In this document: in pieces, positions 1 to 6,439 of the stretch | Layout: every line of letters begins with the position of its first letter | How positions within the stretch are numbered: position 1 is the stretch's first letter | Source: Lachnospiraceae bacterium UBA3645 | GTDB taxonomy: Bacteria > Bacillota > Clostridia > Lachnospirales > Lachnospiraceae | Reading direction: 5' to 3' | Assembly (NCBI GenBank): GCA_002373555.1 | Contig: DFKM01000004.1 | Location: forward strand, 1 to 14,362 | DNA length: 14,362 nt | Notes under the pieces: generated by a model | Database searches by the model: none | Told to the model about the DNA's origin: nothing | What the model saw: the letters and a program-made list of their open reading frames with translations, nothing else | Translations under genes and position numbers: made by a program

Positions 1-497
1 GCCATCAGGAACGGGAAGTTCCAGGGCACGATCTGGCCGACGACGCCGATGGGCTCACGGAGCACGATGCTCAGGGCGTTGCCGGTAATGTTGGGCGTGT
101 TGAGGACGGTCGCGGAACCCTGCTGTGTCAGAATCGCGCCTGCGAAATAACGGAAATGCTCAGATGCCCACGGCACGTCGATGAAGGTAGTCTCGCGAAT
201 GGGCTTTCCGTTGTCAAGCGTCTCCACAGCAGCCAGAAGTTCGGCATTCTCGTCGATCCTGTCGGCGATCTTGTTCAGGATCGCGGCACGGTCCTGGGGC
301 TGCACATCTTTCCATGCGGGGAAAGCTGCCCACGCAGCCTTTACGGCAGCGTCTACATCTGCTTCCGTCGCTTCGGCGCAGTATGCAAGATGCTCGCCGT
401 TCGCGGGATTGGTTACGTCAAATGTAGCACCGTCTGACGCATCGCGCCATTCACCGCCGATAAATAATCCGTACTTCTCCTTGAAATTAACAGACAT
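1..497 (-). CDS. Aldehyde dehydrogenase, N-terminal part (runs off the window)
   Basis: This is the first 165 residues of an NAD(P)-dependent aldehyde dehydrogenase, which oxidises an aldehyde to the carboxylate in the cytoplasm. Translation of the minus strand from ATG at 497 begins MSVNFKEKYGLFIGGEW and continues with the family's NPANGE segment (about residues 30-35), an EHFRYFAG stretch near 115-122 and REPIGVVGQIVPWNFPF at about 147-163. The last is the cofactor-domain IxPWNFP motif. The catalytic Cys and Glu lie beyond the window edge. An AGGAGG ribosome site (505-510) sits 7 bases before the start. The N-terminus resembles acetaldehyde dehydrogenases of the ExaC/AcoD type, but the substrate cannot be fixed from this part. 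It diverges from a MocR/GabR-like regulator, which may control it. Confidence 0.93.
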   Translation of the reverse strand, partial: MSVNFKEKYGLFIGGEWRDASDGATFDVTNPANGEHLAYCAEATEADVDAAVKAAWAAFPAWKDVQPQDRAAILNKIADRIDENAELLAAVETLDNGKPIRETTFIDVPWASEHFRYFAGAILTQQGSATVLNTPNITGNALSIVLREPIGVVGQIVPWNFPFLM

Positions 498-523
498 GTT
501 CTTTCCTCCTTCCGGGAAAAATA

Positions 524-552
524 TTTACAACTTGTGATAATTTTATTATAAT
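524..552 (+). promoter_or_regulatory. Sigma-A promoter for the MocR-type regulator
   Basis: TTTACA (524-529) and TATAAT (547-552) are separated by 17 bases, a near-consensus vegetative promoter that would start transcription near 559, about 50 bases before the regulator ATG at 607. The -10 is part of the perfect palindrome ATTATAAT (545-552), which also supplies the -10 of the oppositely directed promoter. Confidence 0.7.
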
Positions 553-572
553 TCCATCTGAACACATTTAAA
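545..572 (-). promoter_or_regulatory. Candidate promoter for the aldehyde dehydrogenase gene
   Basis: Read on the minus strand, TTTAAA (572-567) lies 16 bases before a perfect TATAAT (550-545), predicting a start near 538 and a leader of about 40 bases before the ATG at 497. The -35 is only a 4/6 match. The -10 overlaps that of the opposing promoter. Confidence 0.5.
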
Positions 573-606
573 TATCCAAAATACAACAAAAAAAGGATAC
601 CAGATT

Positions 607-2007
607 ATGATCAAATACGAACTCGAAAAAAGACCGGGGAGACCGCTGTATGAATCTCTGTACGAAGCGCTCCGGAGAGATATCCTTTCCGGAAGGCTTG
701 CGGCCGGAACGCGCCTGCCGCCGAAGCGGGAGATGGCTTCGGACAATGACATCAGCCTGACGACGGTGATCAATGCCTATCAGCAGCTGATCATGGAAGG
801 ATATATCATCAATGAGGAACGCAGGGGTTATTTTGTCGCCGGCATAAAGGCCATGCCGAAGATGCCGGGCCGTCGGCCGGAGGAAGAAAAAGAGTATTAT
901 CAGGAGGAGGAATGGTTTGCCGATTTCTGCGCGAACAATACCCTGTACAGATATTTCCCCTTTACGGCATGGAAGAAGGTCGTACGGGAGGTCCTTTCGG
1001 ACTATGAGATGGAACTTGTAGTGCGGGGCAATCCTTTCGGCCTGGAAGCCCTCCGGGAGCAGATCGCCGATTATCTGTACCGTGCCAGAGGGATCAGCGT
1101 ATCTCCGGCATGCATCATTATCGGCGCCGGCATCGAATATCTTTACGCGCGCCTGATCACCCTCTTTCCGCCGGCCACGATCTATGCGGTCGAGAATCCC
1201 GGGTACCTGAAGATCCCGCAGATCTATGCCAGCTACCATCTGCGCTGGAAAGAAATCGAGATGGAAGAAGGGGGCATCAGCATGGAGGATCTGCGGGTAA
1301 AGGATGTGGTGATCACGCACGTATCGCCGGATCACCACTATCCGCTCGGCACGATCATGCCGGCTGACCGCAGGCAGGAACTGCTGGCCTGGGCGGAAGA
1401 ATATGAGGAACGGTATATCATTGAGGATGATTATGACTGTGAATTCAGATATAATTCCAAGCCGATCCCTGCGCTGAAGAGCCTGGACGCGCATGGCAAG
1501 GTCATCTATATGAATACCTTCAGCAAGACTGTCTCGCCGGCGCTCCGGATCAGTTACATGGTCCTTCCGGAACAGCTGCTGAAACGGTATATCAGCAGGA
1601 TGCACTTCTTTACCAATTCCACGTCAAGCCTGGAACAGTATGCCCTTGCGCGGTTTATCGGGAACGGGCATTTTGAACGGCACCTGAATAAAATAAGGAA
1701 ATATTACCGTCAGGAAGGAGAGCAGCTTCTGCGCGCCCTTCGGGCAAATGACAGTATTCCCATACAGTCCATCTCCGGCGGCGACAGCGGAACCCATCTG
1801 CTCGTAAAGCTGAATACGGAACTGAATGACCGGGATGTCAAACGCAGGGCGGCCGCGCTCGGCGTCAATATTTCGTGCCTGTCCGACTTCTGCATCAGGG
1901 CGAACAGAAAATATGATCACACGCTGGTGCTGAATTATTCGGATCTGGATGAAGAGACGCAGCGGGAGGCGATCCGCAGGATCGGGACCGTATTTCGGCA
2001 GGCATAA
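607..2007 (+). CDS. MocR/GabR-type transcriptional regulator (GntR wHTH plus aminotransferase domain)
   Basis: This 466-residue protein is a PLP-binding transcription factor of the MocR subfamily of GntR regulators. Residues about 11-78 form the winged helix (PLYESLYEALRRDILSG, then LPPKREMA and TTVINAYQQL). From about 110 on it has a class I aminotransferase fold, with EDDYDCEFRY at 273-282 for the PLP ring contacts and the Schiff-base lysine in NTFSKTVSP at K307. Length matches the family. AAAAGGA (591-596) lies 10 bases before the ATG. Known MocR proteins sense PLP adducts of amino-group metabolites and often control a divergent gene; GabR, for example, controls GABA genes including an aldehyde dehydrogenase. 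The divergent aldehyde dehydrogenase here is the natural target, but the effector is unknown. Confidence 0.93.
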   Translation: MIKYELEKRPGRPLYESLYEALRRDILSGRLAAGTRLPPKREMASDNDISLTTVINAYQQLIMEGYIINEERRGYFVAGIKAMPKMPGRRPEEEKEYYQEEEWFADFCANNTLYRYFPFTAWKKVVREVLSDYEMELVVRGNPFGLEALREQIADYLYRARGISVSPACIIIGAGIEYLYARLITLFPPATIYAVENPGYLKIPQIYASYHLRWKEIEMEEGGISMEDLRVKDVVITHVSPDHHYPLGTIMPADRRQELLAWAEEYEERYIIEDDYDCEFRYNSKPIPALKSLDAHGKVIYMNTFSKTVSPALRISYMVLPEQLLKRYISRMHFFTNSTSSLEQYALARFIGNGHFERHLNKIRKYYRQEGEQLLRALRANDSIPIQSISGGDSGTHLLVKLNTELNDRDVKRRAAALGVNISCLSDFCIRANRKYDHTLVLNYSDLDEETQREAIRRIGTVFRQA

Positions 2008-2028
2008 TATCGCTGCTTTACAGGATAT

Positions 2029-2081
2029 GCATAACTGCAAGCTTATGGATGCATAAGTAGTTCATTGTTAATTGCTTATGC
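2029..2081. repeat. Cluster of GCATAA(G) motifs in both orientations upstream of modA
   Basis: GCATAA occurs at 2029-2034, its complement form GCTTATG at 2041-2047, GCATAAG at 2051-2057 and GCTTATGC at 2074-2081. The middle two form an inverted repeat, CTTATG-GATG-CATAAG (2042-2057). CATAA elements have been described alongside ModE sites in enterobacteria (from memory), so these may be accessory regulator contacts. A weak hairpin at the end of the MocR-type gene is the alternative, but there is no T-run. Confidence 0.45.
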
Positions 2082-2104
2082 GTTATATTTCCGAAAGAAT
2101 AACG
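2081..2104. promoter_or_regulatory. ModE-like operator upstream of modA
   Basis: The inverted repeat CGTTAT-N12-ATAACG (2081-2086 and 2099-2104) has the half-sites and the spacing I recall for the ModE operator of enterobacterial modABCD. Its left arm continues as CGTTATATTT and its right arm reads ATAACGTT. It ends at the base before the -35 box (2105-2110), so a bound regulator would touch RNA polymerase. A further CGTTAT half-site lies at 2144-2149, just past the predicted start. A ModE-type DNA-binding domain is encoded three genes downstream. Confidence 0.65.
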
Positions 2105-2132
2105 TTGACTTTTGATATAAATATATTATAAT
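2105..2132 (+). promoter_or_regulatory. Promoter of modA
   Basis: TTGACT (2105-2110), 16 bases, then TATAAT (2127-2132): a strong vegetative-type promoter with predicted start near 2139, about 40 bases before the modA ATG at 2180. It abuts the ModE-like operator on its upstream side. Confidence 0.75.
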
Positions 2133-2179
2133 ACGATAAGATTCGTTATTCGGATCATTAAATAAAGGAGGAACTTATT

Positions 2180-3100
2180 ATGAAAAAAATTGTCAGTCTG
2201 TTTCTGGCTGCGATGATGGTCCTTTCTCTGGCTGCCTGCTCCGGCAATTCCGGAAGCGCGCCTGCAGAGACCACTGCCGCAGCGGAGACCGAAGCCGTTA
2301 CCGAGGCAGCTGCGGAGACGGAAGCTGTCACCGAAGCGGCTGCCGAGACGGAAGCTGCTGAGACAGAGGCTGCGGAAACAGAAGCCGCGGAGACGGAAGC
2401 CGCCGCAGAGGGCGAAGAGACCACGATCGTTCTTGCCGCTGCCGCGAGCCTGAAGTATGTCTTTGATGACAAGCTGATCCCCATGTTCCAGGAAGCAAAC
2501 CCGAACATTAAAGTCGAAGCGACCTATGACAGCTCGGGCAAGCTCCAAACCCAGATCGAGGAAGGTGCGGACTGGGATGTCTTCTTCTCTGCAGGCATGA
2601 AGCAGATGACCGCGCTGCAGGAAGCCGGCCTGATGAATGACGACACAGTGAAGGTTCAGGTCACCAACGAGCTTGTTCTGATCGTCCCCAAGGGAAATGA
2701 GAAGGGCATTGCCAGCGTACAGGATATCGTGAATGCGGACACCATCGCCATCGGCGATCCCGCGGACGTACCGGTTGGCCAGTATACGCAGGCTACACTG
2801 GAAGAGCTCGGCCTGTGGGATGCGATCCAGGAGAAGGAGATCTCTCTCGGAACAAACGTCACGGAAGTACTGAGCTGGGTCGCGGCCGGAAGCGCTGACT
2901 GCGGATTCACCTACAGGACCGATGCCATCCAGGAAGCGGACAACGTGGAGATCATCGAAGGCCTTGCGCCCGCGACCTATCCGATCGGCGTGATCGGAAG
3001 CTCCACGAAGCAGGAAGCCGCACAGGCTTTCATCGACTTCCTCGGAACAGACGAAGCGCTGCAGCAGTTTACGGACTACGGATTTACGCTTCCGGAATAA
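2180..3100 (+). CDS. modA: Molybdate ABC transporter substrate-binding lipoprotein ModA
   Basis: This 306-residue extracytoplasmic lipoprotein should capture molybdate, or tungstate, for the ModBC importer. Residues 1-19 are a lipoprotein signal peptide with lipobox LAAC, acylated Cys20. Residues about 29-77 are a low-complexity Ala/Glu/Thr tether. The binding fold follows, with LAAAASL at 85-91, YDSSGKLQTQIEEGA, DVFFSA and IAIGDPADVPVGQY, all typical of ModA. The binding fold of about 225 residues is normal; the long tether is unusual. AAGGAGG lies about 8 bases before the ATG. It has its own ModE-like operator and promoter and is separated from modB by 121 bases holding a hairpin and a second promoter. 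Molybdate versus tungstate preference cannot be told. Confidence 0.93.
   Translation: MKKIVSLFLAAMMVLSLAACSGNSGSAPAETTAAAETEAVTEAAAETEAVTEAAAETEAAETEAAETEAAETEAAAEGEETTIVLAAAASLKYVFDDKLIPMFQEANPNIKVEATYDSSGKLQTQIEEGADWDVFFSAGMKQMTALQEAGLMNDDTVKVQVTNELVLIVPKGNEKGIASVQDIVNADTIAIGDPADVPVGQYTQATLEELGLWDAIQEKEISLGTNVTEVLSWVAAGSADCGFTYRTDAIQEADNVEIIEGLAPATYPIGVIGSSTKQEAAQAFIDFLGTDEALQQFTDYGFTLPE
2264..2410 (+). repeat. Coding tandem repeat: AETEA-type linker in ModA
   Basis: Codons 29-77 of modA encode an Ala/Glu/Thr repeat: two copies of the ten-residue unit AETEAVTEAA (residues 35-54, 2282-2341) followed by four copies of AETEA (residues 55-74, 2342-2401). The DNA copies differ at third positions, so the array is diverged rather than freshly duplicated. 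It likely spaces the binding domain from the lipid anchor. Confidence 0.85.
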
Positions 3101-3135
3101 AACAGATCACGGCAGGAGAAAGTGCCGGATAAACG

Positions 3136-3165
3136 AAGGAGCTTCATTTACATGGAGCTCCTTTT
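3136..3165 (+). terminator. Hairpin after modA (leaky terminator or processing stem)
   Basis: AAGGAGCT (3136-3143) pairs with AGCTCCTT (3156-3163) across a 12-base loop, followed by a short run TTTT (3162-3165, partly in the stem). The stem is modest and the T-run short, so termination is probably partial. This would leave modA transcript in excess of modBC, common for binding-protein genes. Confidence 0.55.
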
Positions 3166-3175
3166 GTGCTATAGT
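3147..3175 (+). promoter_or_regulatory. Second promoter, upstream of modB
   Basis: TTTACA (3147-3152), 17 bases, then TATAGT (3170-3175) preceded by TGC (extended -10). The -35 lies in the loop of the modA hairpin, so the same DNA may end one transcript and start the next. Predicted start is near 3182, 40 bases before modB. Confidence 0.6.
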
Positions 3176-3202
3176 GAATATGTTTTTCGGTAAATAACGA
3201 TA
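3176..3202. promoter_or_regulatory. Possible second, half-conserved ModE-like site before modB
   Basis: AAATAACGATA (3192-3202) contains the same ATAACG half-site as the modA operator and extends to ATAACGAT, close to the known ModE half-site. The partner position 12 bases upstream reads GAATAT instead of CGTTAT, so only half is conserved. It lies over the predicted start of the modB promoter. Confidence 0.3.
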
Positions 3203-3221
3203 CAGGTCAAGGAGCGGGAAA

Positions 3222-3896
3222 ATGGATCTCTCACCCATTCTCATTTCGATGAAGACGGCTTGTACCGCCATCTTCTTTACCTTCTTTCTCGGACTGCTGG
3301 TCGCGCTGATCACCGTCCGGCTGAAATCCGAAAAGATCAAAATGGTCCTGGACGGCATACTGACGCTGCCGATGGTCCTTCCGCCGACCGTCGCGGGCTT
3401 TTTCCTGCTGTTCATCTTCGGACAGAAGCGTCCTGTCGGCATCTTCCTGAATTCGATCGGCATCAAGATCGTTTTCAACTGGACGGCGACCGTGATCGCT
3501 GCGGTCGTGATCGCGTTTCCGCTCATGTACCGTTCAGCGAGGGGCGCTTTTGAACAGGTGGATGAGAATCTGATCTTTGCCGGGCGTACGCTCGGCATGA
3601 GCGAATGGGAGATCTTCTGGCGGGTGATCATGCCGGAGGCGCTGCCCGGCGTCCTTTCCGGCGGCATCCTTGCCTTTGCGAGAGGACTCGGGGAATTCGG
3701 CGCGACCGCCATGATCGCCGGAAATATTGCCGGCAAGACCAGGACGCTGCCGCTCGCGATCTATTCCGCCGTGGCCGGCGGCAATATGGAAGAAGCCTAC
3801 GGTTACGTGGCGATCCTCGTGGTGTTCTCCTTTGTGATCGTGGTCCTGATGAATGTATTCGCGAACGGAAGAAGAAAAGGGAGGAAGCACGGATGA
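3222..3896 (+). CDS. modB: Molybdate ABC transporter permease ModB
   Basis: This 224-residue integral membrane protein is the permease of a molybdate importer and would work as a dimer with ModC. Hydrophobic segments run through about residues 8-30, 45-67, 85-100, 148-165 and 190-212, about the five expected. The cytoplasmic EAA loop that docks on the ATPase is clear at about 104-140 (RSARGAFEQVDENLIFAGRTL and later MPEALPGVLSGG), followed by GLGEFGATAMIAGNI, a ModB hallmark. Length is usual for ModB. AAGGAG (3209-3214) is 7 bases before the ATG. The stop codon overlaps the modC start (ATGA), so the two are translationally coupled. Confidence 0.95.
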   Translation: MDLSPILISMKTACTAIFFTFFLGLLVALITVRLKSEKIKMVLDGILTLPMVLPPTVAGFFLLFIFGQKRPVGIFLNSIGIKIVFNWTATVIAAVVIAFPLMYRSARGAFEQVDENLIFAGRTLGMSEWEIFWRVIMPEALPGVLSGGILAFARGLGEFGATAMIAGNIAGKTRTLPLAIYSAVAGGNMEEAYGYVAILVVFSFVIVVLMNVFANGRRKGRKHG

Positions 3897-4960
3897 GCCT
3901 GTATGTCGATATACATAAGAAACTGGGCGCCTTCTCCCTGGATATCTCCTTTGATACGGACCGGGAAGTCCGGGGGATCCTCGGCGCGTCCGGCTGCGGA
4001 AAGAGCATGACGCTGAAATGCATCGCCGGGATCGTGAAGCCCGATGAGGGAAGGATCGTTCTGAATGACCGCGTGCTCTTTGACTCGGAAAAGAAGATCG
4101 ATCTGACCCCGCAGCAGCGCAGGGTCGGCTATCTTTTCCAAAATTACGCGCTCTTCCCGGGCATGACGGTCGAGCAGAACATCGGCATCGGCATCCGCGG
4201 CGCAGCGGCCGGACAGAAGAAGCAAAAGACCGTGGAAATGCTGGAGACCTTTGATCTCACGGATCTGGCAAAACGTTATCCCGGGCAGCTTTCCGGCGGT
4301 CAGCAGCAGCGCGTGGCGCTCGCACGCATCCTGGCCTATGAACCGGAAGTGCTGATGCTTGACGAGCCTTTTTCGGCGCTGGATACATTCTTAAAGGAAC
4401 AGATGCATTTCGAAGTGCAGAAAATGCTGAAGGTATACACCGGGGATGTCCTGATGGTCACGCACAGCCGGGATGAGGTCTACAGGTTCTGTGATTCCGT
4501 GGTGATCATGGACAGGGGCCGGACCGTCGAACAGGGGGAGATGAAGGAACTGTTCGCGCATCCGAAGACAATCACCACGGCAAAGCTGTCCGGCTGCAAG
4601 AACTTTTCCGCGGCGGAAAAACGCGGGGACCATCTGGTCTATGCAAAAGACTGGAATGTGCTGCTGCAGAGTACGGCCGTTGTCCCGGATGCGGTGCAGA
4701 TGGTCGGGATCCGGGCGCATGAATTTGTTCCGGAAAAGACACGCCCGGAAACGAACGGCTTTCATCTCCGGGTGTATGATGTCTCCGAAGGACCTTTTGA
4801 AGTCAGCGTCCGCATGACGGCGGAGGGAAATGATCCGGAAGATGACCGCAGGCTGATCTGGTGGAAGACGGACTCGGAAGCATGGAAAGGACGATTCCGC
4901 GAAAATATGCCGGAATATTTCCGGGCCGCACCGGAAGCGGTCATGCCGCTGACCGATTAA
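3893..4960 (+). CDS. modC: Molybdate ABC transporter ATP-binding protein ModC
   Basis: This 355-residue cytoplasmic ATPase powers the ModAB importer. Walker A is GASGCGKS (31-38), the signature LSGGQQQR (133-140), Walker B LMLDEP with catalytic Glu158, D-loop SALD, and H-loop histidine His191 in MVTHSRDE. The C-terminal part from about residue 228 (SGCKNFSAAE onward) is a diverged TOBE/MOP-like regulatory region, as in ModC, where it can bind oxyanion. I chose the ATG at 3893 over upstream in-frame starts because it overlaps the modB stop and has GGGAGG (3879-3884) 8 bases before it; the earlier frame merely runs through modB. The next gene follows after 48 bases without a visible promoter. 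Confidence 0.95.
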   Translation: MSLYVDIHKKLGAFSLDISFDTDREVRGILGASGCGKSMTLKCIAGIVKPDEGRIVLNDRVLFDSEKKIDLTPQQRRVGYLFQNYALFPGMTVEQNIGIGIRGAAAGQKKQKTVEMLETFDLTDLAKRYPGQLSGGQQQRVALARILAYEPEVLMLDEPFSALDTFLKEQMHFEVQKMLKVYTGDVLMVTHSRDEVYRFCDSVVIMDRGRTVEQGEMKELFAHPKTITTAKLSGCKNFSAAEKRGDHLVYAKDWNVLLQSTAVVPDAVQMVGIRAHEFVPEKTRPETNGFHLRVYDVSEGPFEVSVRMTAEGNDPEDDRRLIWWKTDSEAWKGRFRENMPEYFRAAPEAVMPLTD

Positions 4961-5008
4961 CGGACAGAAGGATTCACTTGATAGATTGTTTTTACTGGAG
5001 GGCAGGAT

Positions 5009-5944
5009 ATGAACAGTACCGGTGCTTTGATCGTGGCAGCCGGAAAAGCCGGCAGTATGGATGAATTCCGTCCGATGCTCAGACTTTCGGGCACAACGCT
5101 GATACAGAAGGAAATCGATACGCTCAGAAAAGCCGGGGCCACGCCGATCGTGGTCGTGACCGGGCATGAGGGCGACCAGCTGGAGAGGCATCTTTCCCAC
5201 CGCGGCGTCGTGTGCATCCGGAATGAAGCCTATGCCACCTCGCAGATGTTCGATTCGGTAAAGCTGGGACTTGCCCATCTGGCAGGAAAATGCAGCCAGA
5301 TCCTTTTCCTGCCGGTCGATGCGCCCATGTTCTCTGCTGCGACGCTGTCTGCAGTCATGAAAGGGAAAGGGGATTTCACGGTTCCGGTCCATGACGGGCA
5401 GCAGGGGCATCCGATCCGGATCTCTGCGGCAGTGATCCCGCGGATCCTGGCTTATACAGGCGAAAACGGCCTGCGCGGCGTCATGGAGGATCCGGCGGTC
5501 AGCGTCACCTGTACGGAAGTGGAGGATCCGGGCGTTCTGATCGAGGTAAAGGATGATCATGCCTACGGAAAGGCGCTTGCGTATGAGCAGGAAACGATCG
5601 CATCGTCGGATCTTTCCTTCGATATCAAGATCACGCTCAACAAGGGCGGGATGGCTTTCGGCCCCGGCGCTGCGGAACTGCTTTCGCGTGTGGATGAAGA
5701 AGGCTCGCTCCTTTCCGCCTGCAAGGCGATGAATATGTCCTACAGCAAAGGCTGGAAGATGGTCAAGGCCGTCGAAGATTCGCTGGGGTTTCCGTTCCTG
5801 CAGCGGAAAGCCGGCGGCGCGGACGGCGGCAACAGTGTTCTGACGGACAGGGGAAGGGATTTCCTGGAGCGGTATCTCGCTCTTGAAGATGATGTAAAGC
5901 GTACGGCGGAAGCCTTTTACAGGATGCACTTTGCAGACAGATAA
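5009..5944 (+). CDS. Fusion of MobA/MocA-like nucleotidyltransferase domain and ModE-type DNA-binding domain
   Basis: Residues 1-198 of this 311-residue protein match the NTP-transferase fold of MobA/MocA proteins, which add GMP or CMP to molybdopterin: GALIVAAGK near the start, VVVTGHEGDQLE, FDSVKLGL, LPVDAPMF (the metal-binding PxDxP-like loop) and GHPIRIS. Residues 201-311 match the ModE N-terminal winged helix: FDIKITLNKGG, GSLLSACKAMNMSYSKGWKMV (helix-turn-helix), QRKAGGADGGNSVLT (wing) and TDRGRDFLERY. The ModE molybdate-binding MOP domains are absent, so any sensing would have to use the N-terminal domain. The signature after VAAG is altered (AGSMDEFRPM where relatives I recall have SSRMGEFKPM), so activity is doubtful. 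GGAGGG (4997-5002) is 6 bases before the ATG. It sits between modC and moaC in one operon. Likely role: transcriptional control of mod and moa genes. Confidence 0.85.
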   Translation: MNSTGALIVAAGKAGSMDEFRPMLRLSGTTLIQKEIDTLRKAGATPIVVVTGHEGDQLERHLSHRGVVCIRNEAYATSQMFDSVKLGLAHLAGKCSQILFLPVDAPMFSAATLSAVMKGKGDFTVPVHDGQQGHPIRISAAVIPRILAYTGENGLRGVMEDPAVSVTCTEVEDPGVLIEVKDDHAYGKALAYEQETIASSDLSFDIKITLNKGGMAFGPGAAELLSRVDEEGSLLSACKAMNMSYSKGWKMVKAVEDSLGFPFLQRKAGGADGGNSVLTDRGRDFLERYLALEDDVKRTAEAFYRMHFADR

Positions 5945-5959
5945 TACGAGGATAAAATC

Positions 5960-6439
5960 ATGGCTTACAATGAACTGACACATTTTGACGATGCCGGCAA
6001 TGCCGTTATGGTGGACGTCTCCGGAAAGGCGGTCACGGAACGGATCGCCGCTGCGTCCGGGATCATCCGTATGAATGAGGCGGCCTACGAGGCCGTTGTA
6101 AACGGCACCGCAAAAAAAGGGGATGTGCTGGGCGTCGCGAGGATCGCCGGGATCATGGCGGTCAAGCGGACGCCGGAGCTGATTCCGCTCTGCCATCCGC
6201 TGCCGGTGCGGAAGATCGGCATTGATTTTGAACTCCGTCCGGAAGAGCGGGCGGTCCTGGCAGTCTGCACAGTGAAGACGGAAGCAAAGACAGGCGTGGA
6301 GATGGAAGCACTCACCGGTGTTTCCGTGACGCTGCTGACCATCTACGATATGCTGAAGGCGGTGGATAAGCGGATGGAGATCAGCTGTGTGCATCTGGAT
6401 GAGAAGCACGGCGGGAAAAGCGGGGATTTCATCAGATGA
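5960..6439 (+). CDS. moaC: Cyclic pyranopterin monophosphate synthase MoaC
   Basis: This 159-residue cytoplasmic enzyme makes cyclic pyranopterin monophosphate from the 3',8-cyclo-GTP formed by MoaA, the second half of step one of molybdenum cofactor synthesis. The family signatures are intact: MVDVSGK (17-23), [19 protein letters not shown] (52-70), PLCHPL (76-81), [20 protein letters not shown] and KAVDK. Lys53, Asp130 and Lys133 match the catalytic residues of the E. coli enzyme (K51, D128, K131). Length is standard. A GAGGA ribosome site lies 7 bases before the ATG, and the gene follows the fusion gene by 15 bases. Its stop overlaps the moaA start (ATGA), so MoaC and MoaA are translationally coupled. 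Confidence 0.97.
   Translation: MAYNELTHFDDAGNAVMVDVSGKAVTERIAAASGIIRMNEAAYEAVVNGTAKKGDVLGVARIAGIMAVKRTPELIPLCHPLPVRKIGIDFELRPEERAVLAVCTVKTEAKTGVEMEALTGVSVTLLTIYDMLKAVDKRMEISCVHLDEKHGGKSGDFIR

Noticed and set aside
156..537. Two overlapping plus-strand open frames at the left edge
   Set aside because: The minus strand here encodes a clear aldehyde dehydrogenase N-terminus with IVPWNFP and a good ribosome site.
568..1605. 345-codon minus-strand open frame opposite the MocR-type regulator
   Set aside because: The plus-strand frame has a full GntR plus aminotransferase architecture; the minus frame has no recognisable domain or good ribosome site.
2042..2057. CTTATG-GATG-CATAAG as an intrinsic terminator of the MocR-type gene
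   Set aside because: The stem is short and AT-rich with a 4-base loop and no following T-run.
2008..2179. Molybdenum-cofactor riboswitch or small RNA before modA
   Set aside because: The predicted start near 2139 leaves a leader of only about 40 bases, too short for such a structured element; the inverted repeats lie upstream of the promoter and fit protein sites better.
3605..3892. 96-residue N-terminal extension of ModC in frame with the ATPase
   Set aside because: It lies entirely within modB; the ATG at 3893 has its own GGGAGG site and the ModC domain begins there.
4391..6409. Very long open frame on the minus strand (672 codons) opposite modC, the fusion gene and moaC
   Set aside because: It runs antisense to three clearly recognised genes, its translation shows no family motif and is rich in His, Arg and Asp as typical for a shadow of GC-biased coding sequence.
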